Source: Algoriphagus oliviformis
GTDB taxonomy: Bacteria > Bacteroidota > Bacteroidia > Cytophagales > Cyclobacteriaceae
Length of the DNA stretch: 64,000 nt
Direction: 5' to 3'
Assembly: GCF_017254915.1 (NCBI RefSeq)
Contig: NZ_JAFKCT010000003.1
Coordinates: 124,001 to 188,000 of the forward strand
Shown here: one piece after another, positions 26,660 through 36,243 of the stretch
Layout: every line of letters begins with the position of its first letter
How positions within the stretch are numbered: position 1 is the first letter of the stretch
Notes under the pieces: model-generated
The model's input: only the letters and a program-made list of their open reading frames with translations
Told to the model about the DNA's origin: nothing
The model's database searches: none
Position numbers and translations under genes: made by a program

Positions 26660-27802
26660 ATGAGTATAGCTTTGGAAAAAACCCTTTCGCTTATTCTTCT
26701 GATTGGAATCGGAGTCCTACTCCAGCAAAAATTCCAGTCGGAAGACCAGAAAAAGGGCCTGAAAACCCTGATTCTGACCCTTGCCTTACCGGCAATGATT
26801 TTTGTCGCCCTGATGAAAATCGAAATCAATCCGGATCTGCTCTTTCTTCCGGTTTTGGCTTTGGGATTCAACCTGGTGATGATGTACCTCACCCGGTTTT
26901 CCATGCCGGCTTTTGGGATAAAAAAGGATTCCGCGGAGATGCGTACCCTAGCCCTCTTGGTGCCTTCGCTGGCACCGGGGCTGACCTGCTTCCCCTTTGT
27001 CGCCCAGTACCTCGGAGACGACCTGCTCGCCTGGTCTGCCTTGGCAGACATAGGAAACAAGATTTTCGTGCTCATCTTGGCCTATATGCTCGCCATGTCC
27101 TGGTACTACAAGACCCAGCAGCTCCCGGCCCGATCCAATCGCCAGAAGATCAAGGAGCTCCTGCTGGCCATGCTCAGCGAACCCATCAATGTGGTCATCT
27201 TGGCGGCCATCATCCTGCTCAGCTTTGGGCTTCACATGGACGACCTTCCCGGCTTTCTCTCCGCTTCCATCCTGATGCTAAAGGACGTGATGACACCACT
27301 GGTACTGCTCTTCATCGGGATAGCGGTGATGTTCAAATGGAGTCAGATCAAAACCATCTTTGCGCTTTTGGTCTTCCGGGCGGGCTTTACTTTTCTGCTG
27401 AGCGGCCTGTTTCTCTGGCTGATACCGGGACTGCCCTTCGCCTCTGCCCTGCTCGTGGTGGTGTTTCCTCAGAGTGCCGTGAGTTTTTGGCCCTTCGCCC
27501 ACATGTCCGCGATCCGGAAGATGGAGATCAACTCCGGCAGCTCGAAGGCAACCTTTGACCTGGACCTCGGCATCAATGTGCTGGCGGTATCCATGCCGCT
27601 GAGCACGCTGATGATCCTGGGCGTATTCACTTCGGGAAATCTTTGGGTCGTGCCGACCAACGTTCTGATCCTCGGCGCATCTTTGGTAGGCCTTTCGCTG
27701 GCGCCCACGGCTGTGAAGCTTTTGGCAGCAAACCGAAAAACCATGATCTCGGAAGAAGAGGGCAGCTACCGGGATCTGGAGTTCAAAAAAATGGAAAAGT
27801 AG
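26660..27802 (+). CDS. AEC-type permease / transporter
   Basis: This 380-residue, highly hydrophobic protein has about ten predicted membrane helices, the first at residues 5-22 (EKTLSLILLIGIGVLL). The pattern KTLILTLALPAMIFVALMKIE, with the helix-breaking LALPA, and later LNEPINVV-like LLAMLSEPINVVILAAII, fits the auxin efflux carrier (AEC)/PIN-fold bile-acid-like permeases. It starts 15 bases after the aminotransferase stop. A bidirectional hairpin ends the operon. As the inner-membrane member of the locus it may take up the product of the periplasmic aminotransferase; the direction of transport is not shown by the sequence. Confidence 0.78.
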   Translation: MSIALEKTLSLILLIGIGVLLQQKFQSEDQKKGLKTLILTLALPAMIFVALMKIEINPDLLFLPVLALGFNLVMMYLTRFSMPAFGIKKDSAEMRTLALLVPSLAPGLTCFPFVAQYLGDDLLAWSALADIGNKIFVLILAYMLAMSWYYKTQQLPARSNRQKIKELLLAMLSEPINVVILAAIILLSFGLHMDDLPGFLSASILMLKDVMTPLVLLFIGIAVMFKWSQIKTIFALLVFRAGFTFLLSGLFLWLIPGLPFASALLVVVFPQSAVSFWPFAHMSAIRKMEINSGSSKATFDLDLGINVLAVSMPLSTLMILGVFTSGNLWVVPTNVLILGASLVGLSLAPTAVKLLAANRKTMISEEEGSYRDLEFKKMEK

Positions 27803-27854
27803 TTAGTCAACACATTATTTTATAGGTTAGCTGGGCTGGAAAGTCCAGAACAAA

Positions 27855-27887
27855 AAAGAGGCCGTCTCCCTTGGAAACGGCCTCTTT
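27855..27887. terminator. Bidirectional terminator between convergent operons
   Basis: An 11-bp perfect stem, AAAGAGGCCGT / ACGGCCTCTTT, with an 11-base loop lies between the plus-strand permease stop (27802) and the minus-strand DUF1080 stop (27908). A and T tracts on both sides suit termination in both directions. Confidence 0.85.
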
Positions 27888-27907
27888 GCATTGGCTGGCA
27901 GTGTAGC

Positions 27908-28699
27908 CTACATCTTTTTCAGCTCCACGTTTTTGAACATGACCTTCATCGGCGGGCCGACGTGCATCTGCATTCCCATCAGGCCTTTCATCATCCTGTT
28001 TTTGGCATCGTCATCGGTGACCTCGCTCATGAGCGTCCCGTTGACATAGTGCTTCAGCACATTACCCTTGGCCACGATATGGATGGAGTTCCAATCCCCG
28101 CTTTTGATCAGCTTGCCCAGTTCGGCGCGGTCGCCGAGGTCTTCGACTAGGTTCAGGCCTTTCCAGGCGTTGCGCTCCACAAAGCCCCTCAGCTCGGTAA
28201 TGGAGTCGGGCTGTGAAGTGATGCGGGTCTTTTGGCCCCGATAGGCCAAGGTGGTCCGCTTTCTTTCCTCGTAGTTTTGGCCGGTGTAGCGGTTTCCCCC
28301 GTCGATATCCGCCTGATAGCCTCTCAGGGCATAAGGCACTTCGGTGAAAAGGTCACTTCGGTACTGCACGCCAGAGTTGCCAGTCCCGGAGATCCAGTAG
28401 TCCATTTTCAGCTCAAAGTCTCCCAACTCCCCGCCCTTCCATATGATGAAGGTATTGGCTTTGAGGGGATTTTCGGCAGTGGTCTCTCCGTGGATCACAC
28501 CATCCTTTGCAGACCAGTAGTCGGGATTGTAGTCCCAGCCTTCCAGGCTTTTGCCATCGAAGATCGACACAAACTCAGCTTGTCCATCTGCCGCCTTCCC
28601 GTTCTTTGAGTCGGGATTTTGGCAGGTCTCGTTGACCATTGCCACCGTAGCCAGAGCGGCCACGGCGAGCAAGGTTTTGGTTTTTACAGCCCAGATCAT
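27908..28699 (-). CDS. DUF1080 (3-keto-disaccharide hydrolase/lyase family) exported protein
   Basis: The protein has 263 residues with an N-terminal export signal (TKTLLAVAALATVAMV) followed by a Cys (NETC|QNPDSK), so it is possibly a lipoprotein. The DUF1080 concanavalin-like fold is clear: FVSIFDGKSLEGWDYN, YWSAKDGVIHGE, LGDFELKMDYWISGTGNSGVQYRS in parts, and NSIHIVAKGNVLKHYVNG. Related Bacteroides proteins act on 3-keto-glycosides. Its ATG overlaps the stop of the upstream propeller-cytochrome gene by four bases (ATGA), which points to tight translational coupling and to the two acting in sequence: oxidation, then cleavage. Confidence 0.92.
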   Translation of the reverse strand: MIWAVKTKTLLAVAALATVAMVNETCQNPDSKNGKAADGQAEFVSIFDGKSLEGWDYNPDYWSAKDGVIHGETTAENPLKANTFIIWKGGELGDFELKMDYWISGTGNSGVQYRSDLFTEVPYALRGYQADIDGGNRYTGQNYEERKRTTLAYRGQKTRITSQPDSITELRGFVERNAWKGLNLVEDLGDRAELGKLIKSGDWNSIHIVAKGNVLKHYVNGTLMSEVTDDDAKNRMMKGLMGMQMHVGPPMKVMFKNVELKKM

Positions 28700-31383
28700 T
28701 CTTGTCCTGCGGTTTGGTTTTTGTACACGGCATGGTCAGCATTGCCACCTGAGATCAGGTAGGCCATGAGATCCTTCAGTTCTTCAGGATTCAGCCTGTT
28801 GATCAATCCCGGCATCATGATGGATACTTCCGCGCTTTTCTTCAGCACCACATCCGTTTTCGGCACAGTGCGGATGACGTCCGGCGCAAATGGATTTTGG
28901 GAAATGTAATAGTTCTGGCCGTCCTCGTCATTCAGCTTGCCGACGATGGAGCCTCCCGCTTTCAGCTCGAGCACAGTCGCTTGATACTGGTCTGAGACGG
29001 TCGCGCTGGGATCGATGGTAGCCACCAAGATGTCCCTAGGAGAAAATCTGGTACCCAACTGGGTCAGATCCGGGCCGATGAAACCACCCTCACCTTGGAC
29101 CGTGTGGCAAGACTGGCACATCACCGCCGCAAACATCGCCTTTCCCTTGGCCAGGTCTCTTCCCGCCAGGTTTTGCACCACGGAGTCGGCTTGATCTACC
29201 GTCCATCTTCTGCCGGGACCTTCCGGCTGTATGCCTGTATTGACTATATCGTTGCCACTGGAGGTCAAGAGTTTTCCTCCGGACATCTCATCGTATTTGG
29301 CAAATTCCGCCTCGGCGACATGGCTCAAGGCCATTTTTCTCGCTCGATCGATGAAGCCCACATAGCTTCTACCGCCTTTGTAGGCAGTCAGCGCATTGTT
29401 TATCCACTTGAAATACTCCTCACGCTGTGCTGGAGTCCAGCCTTTGTCCGCTCCGCCGAGGACGGTCGCGTAGAAGGTCGCCTGCGCCGGAGGAATATTG
29501 GCCAGCATGTTGGCAATGTCCATTCCGTACTGGGGATTTCTGAATACGAGGTCGGAAGAGGCGGTAAAGGTCTTCTGGTAGTTTTCGTCGTCCTTCGCAT
29601 CCTTGAGCAGCGCGAGGGTTTTTTCCACCGCTGACGGCGCATCAAGATGAACCAAAAGAATGCTCAGGGAACGATTCAGCATGTTCTCGTTGGCAGGATA
29701 GTGGGGATCCAGGTAGCTGGCCAATTGCGCCTTGACCGGCTCTGCACCCTTGTCGTAGCGATACAGGATCACTTCCAGCGTGCGCAGCAGGTCCTGCTGG
29801 TCTTTGGCAGAAAGCGCCTTGTAGTCGATCTGCATCAGGCTGTTGAGCATGGCGGCCGCATCGGCATCGCTGGCATGGTGTGCGAGGGCCAAGTTGGCGT
29901 GGATCTTTTTGACAGGATCAGTCTCGGCGATGGCGCGGGCTTTCCAGCTTGCCACAGGCTGATGCTCGAGCACAATGCGGGCGGCATACTGCACGTAGCG
30001 ATCTGCGTTGCCCAGCTCAGCCCAAGCTTTGTCGATGCCCTCTGCGGGAGCACCGTCGTAGTGGTATTTTTCCAGTTCTCTTCTGGTGATCGCTTCCTTG
30101 GGAAGGTCGCTTTCCTTGAGCGGCGTGTGGGTATCCAAGTCCCCGGTGTAATATACCCGATAGAGATCCGACTCCAGCCTACGACCACCGGTGGCAAAAT
30201 ACATCGCACCGTCGGGGCCGATAGCTCCGTCTGTCAAAGGAAGCGGTGACCCGGAGATAAACTCCTCCGAAGTAGCTTCATAAGATGCACCGGAAGGCGT
30301 AAAGTGCGTCGCGTAGATGATACCAAAGCTCCAGTCAAAGGTGTAGAGCGCTTTTTTGTACTTGCTGGGGAATTTCGCGTCGAAGGCAAACATCGCGTTC
30401 GTAGGCGATCCTTGGCCGAGGTTGACCAAAGCAGGCAGGTTGTCTGGATAGACCGGAGACCACTTGGAGTTACCTGTTCTCCAGCCAAACTCAGAGCCGC
30501 TGGTCACGTGGTTGATGCGGGTGGGGCGATACCAAGGCATACCAAAGTCCCACTCCATGTCCGCATCGTAGGCGAAGATGTCGCCGACCTCGTTGAAGTC
30601 AAAGTCAAAGGCGTTTCGAAAGCCTGCGCCGATCAATTCCCACTCGCTTCCGTCAGGATTGATGCGAGCTAGCCACCCTCCTGGGGCCATACGGCTGTTG
30701 GCGTGGCCTCGGGGATCCTTGATCAGGGGAAAAAGATTGTCTTCATCCCATACTCTTGGCAGTCGGTAGGCATTCATGTCCGGCACATCGACGTGGTTAC
30801 CCGCGATGAGGTAGATGCCCTGTCCGTCCGGAGTTACTTTCATGCTGTGGGGGCCGTGCTCGCCCTGCTGTCCTTTCAGCTCACGGATCTGGGTGACGGT
30901 CTCATACTGGTCGTCCCCATCCAGGTCCTGGATGCGGTAGAGTCCGGTAGGCTGGCTAAACGTTTCGTTGGGATTGTGGTTCACCATCACGTAGAGGGAA
31001 TTGAACGCATAGAGCAAGCCCTGTGCATAGCCCATTCCCACTTGTGGCTCGGCGACGTTTCCGACGATGAGCTTTTCCACCTTGGGCTTCACCGTGGAGT
31101 CAGACCCGATCGGAGGCAGCTCCAGGCGGTATAGAAAACCGTACTGGTCAGAGGTGATCATGCGACCCTTGTCGTCAAAGGTCATCGCCACCCAAGATCC
31201 CTGGTCATTCTCTCCCGGGCTGTACAGCAGCTCCGCCACAAATCCGTCGGGGAGCTTGAGTTTGTCTATCTTGGGGTTGCCGGTGAGCTGCCGGCCGCTT
31301 TCTTCTTTCTTGGAGCAGGCAAAGGAAATCGCCACCATCCCCGCCAGGAAGAATAGACTCTTAATGGATCTTTTGTTGAGCAT
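28696..31383 (-). CDS. Exported beta-propeller dehydrogenase-like protein with HEAT region and cytochrome c domain
   Basis: The protein has 895 residues and a lipoprotein signal (MVAISFAC|SKKEES). Residues about 40-440 form a sugar-dehydrogenase-like (GSDH/PVC-type) propeller: LKLPDGFVAELLYSPG, HGPHSMKVTPDGQGIYLIAG, DFDFNEVGDIFAYDADMEWD (in parts). A helical HEAT-like region follows (about 460-650). The C-terminal cytochrome c domain has one heme site C756-Q-S-C759-H760 and a distal Met in VSIMMPGLINRL. Such proteins carry electrons from an oxidised substrate to the respiratory chain outside the cytoplasm. The gene is downstream of a SusC-SusD pair and overlaps the DUF1080 gene. Confidence 0.9.
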   Translation of the reverse strand: MLNKRSIKSLFFLAGMVAISFACSKKEESGRQLTGNPKIDKLKLPDGFVAELLYSPGENDQGSWVAMTFDDKGRMITSDQYGFLYRLELPPIGSDSTVKPKVEKLIVGNVAEPQVGMGYAQGLLYAFNSLYVMVNHNPNETFSQPTGLYRIQDLDGDDQYETVTQIRELKGQQGEHGPHSMKVTPDGQGIYLIAGNHVDVPDMNAYRLPRVWDEDNLFPLIKDPRGHANSRMAPGGWLARINPDGSEWELIGAGFRNAFDFDFNEVGDIFAYDADMEWDFGMPWYRPTRINHVTSGSEFGWRTGNSKWSPVYPDNLPALVNLGQGSPTNAMFAFDAKFPSKYKKALYTFDWSFGIIYATHFTPSGASYEATSEEFISGSPLPLTDGAIGPDGAMYFATGGRRLESDLYRVYYTGDLDTHTPLKESDLPKEAITRRELEKYHYDGAPAEGIDKAWAELGNADRYVQYAARIVLEHQPVASWKARAIAETDPVKKIHANLALAHHASDADAAAMLNSLMQIDYKALSAKDQQDLLRTLEVILYRYDKGAEPVKAQLASYLDPHYPANENMLNRSLSILLVHLDAPSAVEKTLALLKDAKDDENYQKTFTASSDLVFRNPQYGMDIANMLANIPPAQATFYATVLGGADKGWTPAQREEYFKWINNALTAYKGGRSYVGFIDRARKMALSHVAEAEFAKYDEMSGGKLLTSSGNDIVNTGIQPEGPGRRWTVDQADSVVQNLAGRDLAKGKAMFAAVMCQSCHTVQGEGGFIGPDLTQLGTRFSPRDILVATIDPSATVSDQYQATVLELKAGGSIVGKLNDEDGQNYYISQNPFAPDVIRTVPKTDVVLKKSAEVSIMMPGLINRLNPEELKDLMAYLISGGNADHAVYKNQTAGQE

Positions 31384-31597
31384 ATTTTTTGGGATTATTG
31401 ATTGCGGGTATTTGATTTTTCATAGAGTTCAAGTTGGGAATTATTTAAAAAGGCCAAAAGCCATTCAAGCAAGCTATTTACTTCCTGTCAATTAATCCAC
31501 CATCCCGCTATCTCGGGGTGTGGAAGAAAATAACCCAACATCTACACTCTTACTCCGAAGAGCCGATGTCGGGCTATTTGAATTGAAGAAAACCAAC

Positions 31598-33109
31598 TTA
31601 GAAATAAGGACTCAAATTCGATTCGTCAGCAGGATAGGGGTAAAATTTGCTCAGGTTGGTGAAGACGTTTGGTCTCGGAACAGCCCCCTCCGGATAATAA
31701 TAGGCAACTGGATTTGCGACTATACGCTGACCGTAAGGGATGATGATCTCGTCGATCCGGCCTGTTCTCTGGATGTCAAACCAGCGCTTGTTTTCGAAGG
31801 CCAGCTCTACCCTTCTCTCCTTGAAGATCGCCTCTCTCAGACCTGCTTGGCCCGTTGCGGTGGTCGCAGCCAAGCCTGCTCGGGAACGCACCTGATTGAG
31901 ATAGGTCGCCGCCTCTGTGGTCTTGCCCTGCTCGTTGAGGACCTCAGCCATGAAGAGCAGCACCTCGGCATAGCGGTATACCGGCCAGTTGATGCCGTGG
32001 TTGTTGTGCTGGGAGTGGTTGCTCTGAAACTTTTTGATGTAAGGATAGTTCTTGTTGGAGCGGGCGCTGCCTGACAGAAACACATTGCCGATGGACACAT
32101 CCTTTCTCAGGTCGCCCGGCTCATAGGCCGCGATGATGTCCGGGGTTGGGATGTTGTTGCCCTCTCCGTCGATATTCTGGGGATTGCTGGTACCCATGAT
32201 CGGCTGCAGCTCAGTCGCGGAGATAGGACGCGGCATAAACTGGTACATGAAGTTACCCTGCAGTCCGGCGGCACCCTCCAAAAACTGCACTTCGAATACT
32301 GACTCGACGTTGTTTTTGTTGGTGGCATTTTCAGAAAAAGCCAAGTCGTAAGTCGGCATCAGCATGTACTTGCCTCCAGTCACCACCGGGCTCAAGACCT
32401 GCTCGGCCTCAGACCATTTCTTCTGGTTGATGTACACATTGGCCAAAAGGGTGCGGGCAGAGCCAGAAGTGGCCCGACCGGGCTGCTGGGCAGATTTGTC
32501 AAGCAAAATCGGGATGGCCGCAGTCAGGTCGCTGATGATCTGCGCATACACGTCCGCCTCTGGAGACAGGGGCAAAGCCGACTCGGATCGCACCGCCACC
32601 GGGGTCAGGTGCAGCGGCACACTTCCAAAGTAGCGCGCCAACTCGAAGTAGGCATAGGCTCTCAGAAACAGCGCCTGTCCTTTGATGTTTCCCTTCGCCG
32701 TGGCGTCAAACTCAACGTCATCGATCAGGGCAAGCACCTGGTTGGCGCGGGCAATGATCAGGTAGTCCTGACGCCACTGGTTGAGGATATGGGTATTTGG
32801 CGCCGTTCCGTTGGATACCAGGATGGAGAAGTCCGCCAGATCTTCCTGGGGATCCACCGCTCCAAACAGCGGGTTTCGAGCGTAGTAGGTGTTGTCGGAG
32901 TGCATTTCCCCGAGGAGCCATGCCCGGTCGTTGGTGATCGTCCGGAGCGGGGCGTAGGCGGCGTTGACCGCCTGCTCGAAGTCCGTCTGGGTTTTGAAGA
33001 AAGTGGCCGAGCTCAGCTGGGTCTCAGGCACCACCGTCAGAAAGTCCTCACAGCCCGTCAGAAACAAACTGGCTGCCATTAATCCTATGATATATTTTTT
33101 CATTTTCAT
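31598..33109 (-). CDS. SusD/RagB family substrate-binding lipoprotein
   Basis: The protein has 503 residues. The lipobox is SLFLTGC|EDFLTVVPE, and EDFLTVVPETQLSSATFFKT is the classic SusD opening. TPR helices follow (NQVLALIDDVEFDATAKGNIKGQALFLRAYAYFEL, in parts), and the C-terminal RAGLAA ... FKERRVELAFENKRWFDIQRTGR segment is diagnostic. It probably starts at the first or the second Met (33109 or 33103). It is transcribed after the SusC gene with a 38-bp gap. A 214-bp spacer separates it from the propeller-cytochrome gene, but the same strand and order suggest one operon. Confidence 0.96.
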   Translation of the reverse strand: MKMKKYIIGLMAASLFLTGCEDFLTVVPETQLSSATFFKTQTDFEQAVNAAYAPLRTITNDRAWLLGEMHSDNTYYARNPLFGAVDPQEDLADFSILVSNGTAPNTHILNQWRQDYLIIARANQVLALIDDVEFDATAKGNIKGQALFLRAYAYFELARYFGSVPLHLTPVAVRSESALPLSPEADVYAQIISDLTAAIPILLDKSAQQPGRATSGSARTLLANVYINQKKWSEAEQVLSPVVTGGKYMLMPTYDLAFSENATNKNNVESVFEVQFLEGAAGLQGNFMYQFMPRPISATELQPIMGTSNPQNIDGEGNNIPTPDIIAAYEPGDLRKDVSIGNVFLSGSARSNKNYPYIKKFQSNHSQHNNHGINWPVYRYAEVLLFMAEVLNEQGKTTEAATYLNQVRSRAGLAATTATGQAGLREAIFKERRVELAFENKRWFDIQRTGRIDEIIIPYGQRIVANPVAYYYPEGAVPRPNVFTNLSKFYPYPADESNLSPYF

Positions 33110-33147
33110 TTCGTTTGAAGGTGAATTATACTGTCTGGCTTAGCCGC

Positions 33148-36100
33148 TTAAAAAGTGATGTTGGCTCCGAATGTGATCGTACGCGGAACGGGATAGGCTG
33201 ACAGATCGACCCCTGGGCTCAGGTTACCACCGTCGCCATTACCGTCGTTTTGCATACTCACTTCAGGGTTTGATCCACCCCAATACTTGGTGAACACCCA
33301 CATGTTTTGTCCCGAAGCATACAGACGCGCGGACTGGATGGTCTTAGGCAGGTTTCTGAAAGTATAGCCCACGGTGATGTTTCTGATGGTGAAATAAGAA
33401 GCATCCCACACGAAATTGCTGTTGTTCCAGTCACGCTCGACACCGGTCACGTTACCGCCACCGACAGTAGTACCGAAGATCCCTTCTCCCGGATCTTCCG
33501 GTGATCTGAAGCGATCAATGGCCTTTCTCACCATGTTGAACACCCCATCCAGGTTTGCAGTGCTATACAGGTGTCTCATGTAGAGCTGGTTGCCCTGGGA
33601 TCCGGAAGCAGTGATGCTGGCATCCCAGTTTTTGAAGGTAAAGTTGTTGACAAAGCCATAGACGAAATCCGGGAAGGGATTGCCGATGATCGCACGGTCG
33701 TCGTTGTCCCCACCATAGGTGATCACGCCGTCCCCGTTGACATCCTTCAGCTTGATGCTACCCACGGTAGATCGGCCTGGGATGATTGGGGAGTTGGCCA
33801 GGTCTTCGGCATTCATGTAGTTGCCTTCCTTCACCATGCCATAAAACTGCCCAAAAGGCTGTCCCACCTGCGTGATGTGGTAGGTTCCGTACACACGGTC
33901 AATTCCGTCGGCCAAGGAAATCACTTCGTTTCTGTTGAAGGAAATGTTGGCGTTCACATTCCAGCGGAAGTTGCTGGTGTTGACTGCGATCGCGTTCACC
34001 GCAAACTCATGGCCCCAAAACTTGATTTCACCGATGTTGTCGTTGAAGTTGGTGAAGCCGGATTCCTGAGGGATCTGTACGGCGTAAAGCAGGTTGGTGG
34101 TGTTTTTGGTGTAGAAGTCATAGACGAAAGAAAGTCTGTCATCCCACAGTCCCAGATCCAATCCCAGGTCAAACTGTGCGGTGGTCTCCCATCCCAGATT
34201 GCTGTTGTTGAGGGAAGTCACCGCGGCACCGGGAGCCACGTTATTGCCAAAGGCCACGTTGATGGTATTGTTTACCAGCGCATATTGGGTGTAGTTACCG
34301 ATGTTGTTGTTACCGGTGATACCGTAGCTACCTCTCAGTTTGGCAAAGGAGATGGAGGAATTGGTCTTCAAAAACTCCTCGTCAGAAAGCACCCATCCGG
34401 CTGACACGGAGGGGAAGACACCCCATCTGTTGTCCGAGCCGAATCGGGACGATCCATCACTCCGGATAGAGCCAGTCAAGAGATATTTACCCTTGTAGTT
34501 GTAAGTAGCTCTGGAAAAGATGGAAGTCAAAGTCCACTCGTCCACTCCGCTAAACGTTCCGCCGCGGTTGATATTCAGCGCACCCTGGATGGTCGGGAGT
34601 CGGTCATCCGCGTAGGTATCGGCCTGGATTCTGGTACGGTCGCGTCTGAATTGTTGGTTAGAAAAACCCGCCAAAAGCTGGAAACTGTGATCACCCACTG
34701 TTTTGCCGTAGGTCACTGTATTCTCGTTCAGCCAAGTCAGCTCCTGCTCTTGGTCTCTGATAGACACGGCCACCGTAGGAATCGCCACATTGATGTTGGC
34801 AGTAGCCGTGGATGGATTAAACCAAAAGTAGTTGGAGTTTCTGATCTCTGTATTGAAGGTAGTTTTAAAAGACAAGCCTTTGATCGGCTTCCATTCCGCA
34901 TAGGTATTACCCAGGATGTTGAAGACCTTGGTTTCGTTGGTGATTTCCTCTGCGGATCTCACCCAGTTGGGATAGGCAAAGATATTACCTGTGTTGGCAG
35001 GGAATCGGTTGAAGTAGGTCAGTTCCCCCGACTCATCGTAGATCGGCATGACTGGCCAAGTATGAAGCGCGTTGAAAAGTATACCAGTGCCGCGGGTACC
35101 GTCAGTGCGGGGAGTATTGTCCACCACATAGTTGGGAGCCAGATTGATACCGATATTGACCTTGTCGGAAATCGCATAGTCGGTATTCATTCTCATCGAA
35201 TACCGCTTGTAATCAGAGTTGACCACGACGCCTTTTTGGTCAAAAATCCCCGCGATCACCGCGGTATTGACACGCTCCTTGTTGGAAGTCACGGTCAGGT
35301 TGTAGCTGGTGATGGGCGCAGTCTGCAGCATCGCATCGTACCAGTCGTTGTTTTTGTCGCGGTATTCTGCCGGATTTTGGAATGCTTCCGGCACTGGCTG
35401 TCCGGCATCGGTATAGTACTCTTTCTTAAACTGGGCAAACTCCTCGGCGTTCATCATTTCCAGACGGCCCTGCTCCGGTACCTGCTGGAAACCGGTGAAT
35501 ACGTTCAGATTGACGTTGGTTTGTCCTTTGACGCCTTTTTTGGTCGTGATCATGACCACCCCATTCGCAGCCCTCGAACCGTAGAGCGAAGTGGAAGCGG
35601 CATCCTTGAGTACGGTGATGTCCTGGATCTCGTCAGGGTTGATGGAGTTCACATCGCCTGAGATCGGAAATCCGTCCACCACATAGAGTGGCTGGCTACC
35701 ACCTGAAACGGAAAGTTGCCCTCTGATGCGGACGTTCATCCCCTGTCCCGGCTTACCGGTAGTCTGGTTGATCTGCACTCCGGCAAGACGGCCTTGGAGC
35801 TTCTGGGCTACTGAGGAAACGGGCATATCCTGAAGATCCTTGCCCGAAACCGACTGGATTGCCCCGGTCACTTCCTTCTTGATCTGGCTACCGTAGCCCA
35901 CGACCACGACCTCGGAGAGGTCGGAGGTGGAAAGGTCCAGCGTGACGTTGATCTCCGTCTGTCCTCCTACCACGGCTACTTCTTTGGTGGTGTAGCCCAC
36001 GAAACTCACTACAAGGATCTCGCCGGGAGCGGCGTCGATGCTGTAGTTACCGTCGATGTCGGTGACGGTGCCTCTTTGGGTCCCTTTGACCAAAACCAAT

Positions 36101-36243
36101 GCCCCCGGCACTGGCTCTCCTTCGGATGACACTACACCCCGGACGGACTGGGACTGCCCAAAACTCGATACGCCCATACATAGCATGAGCAATAAAAATC
36201 CGATAAACCGGATTTTTATCATAGATAGATAGTCGTTATTCAT
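33148..36243 (-). CDS. SusC/RagA family TonB-dependent outer membrane receptor
   Basis: The protein has 1031 residues. After a signal peptide ending SSFGQ, a carboxypeptidase-D-like domain (about 33-110) contains PVPGALVLVKGTQRGTVTD and VVSFVGYTTKEV. The plug starts LSEVVVVGYGSQIKKEVTG, with the SusC hallmarks LYVVDGFPISGD, ITVLKDAASTSLYGSRAANGVV, then the barrel. The C terminus TITFGANITF is a proper outer-membrane signal. There is no STN domain and no adjacent FecI/FecR, so control must be of another kind. An internal Met (MIKIRF, 36222) is an alternative start. It is divergent from the SusC gene at 36875, and the two share a 631-bp regulatory region. Confidence 0.96.
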   Translation of the reverse strand: MNNDYLSMIKIRFIGFLLLMLCMGVSSFGQSQSVRGVVSSEGEPVPGALVLVKGTQRGTVTDIDGNYSIDAAPGEILVVSFVGYTTKEVAVVGGQTEINVTLDLSTSDLSEVVVVGYGSQIKKEVTGAIQSVSGKDLQDMPVSSVAQKLQGRLAGVQINQTTGKPGQGMNVRIRGQLSVSGGSQPLYVVDGFPISGDVNSINPDEIQDITVLKDAASTSLYGSRAANGVVMITTKKGVKGQTNVNLNVFTGFQQVPEQGRLEMMNAEEFAQFKKEYYTDAGQPVPEAFQNPAEYRDKNNDWYDAMLQTAPITSYNLTVTSNKERVNTAVIAGIFDQKGVVVNSDYKRYSMRMNTDYAISDKVNIGINLAPNYVVDNTPRTDGTRGTGILFNALHTWPVMPIYDESGELTYFNRFPANTGNIFAYPNWVRSAEEITNETKVFNILGNTYAEWKPIKGLSFKTTFNTEIRNSNYFWFNPSTATANINVAIPTVAVSIRDQEQELTWLNENTVTYGKTVGDHSFQLLAGFSNQQFRRDRTRIQADTYADDRLPTIQGALNINRGGTFSGVDEWTLTSIFSRATYNYKGKYLLTGSIRSDGSSRFGSDNRWGVFPSVSAGWVLSDEEFLKTNSSISFAKLRGSYGITGNNNIGNYTQYALVNNTINVAFGNNVAPGAAVTSLNNSNLGWETTAQFDLGLDLGLWDDRLSFVYDFYTKNTTNLLYAVQIPQESGFTNFNDNIGEIKFWGHEFAVNAIAVNTSNFRWNVNANISFNRNEVISLADGIDRVYGTYHITQVGQPFGQFYGMVKEGNYMNAEDLANSPIIPGRSTVGSIKLKDVNGDGVITYGGDNDDRAIIGNPFPDFVYGFVNNFTFKNWDASITASGSQGNQLYMRHLYSTANLDGVFNMVRKAIDRFRSPEDPGEGIFGTTVGGGNVTGVERDWNNSNFVWDASYFTIRNITVGYTFRNLPKTIQSARLYASGQNMWVFTKYWGGSNPEVSMQNDGNGDGGNLSPGVDLSAYPVPRTITFGANITF

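Noticed and set aside
26089-27558. 489-codon frame overlapping the aminotransferase and permease genes
   Set aside because: Its translation is rich in Arg, His, Pro and Gly with no family features, while the overlapped frames have intact catalytic motifs and membrane helices.
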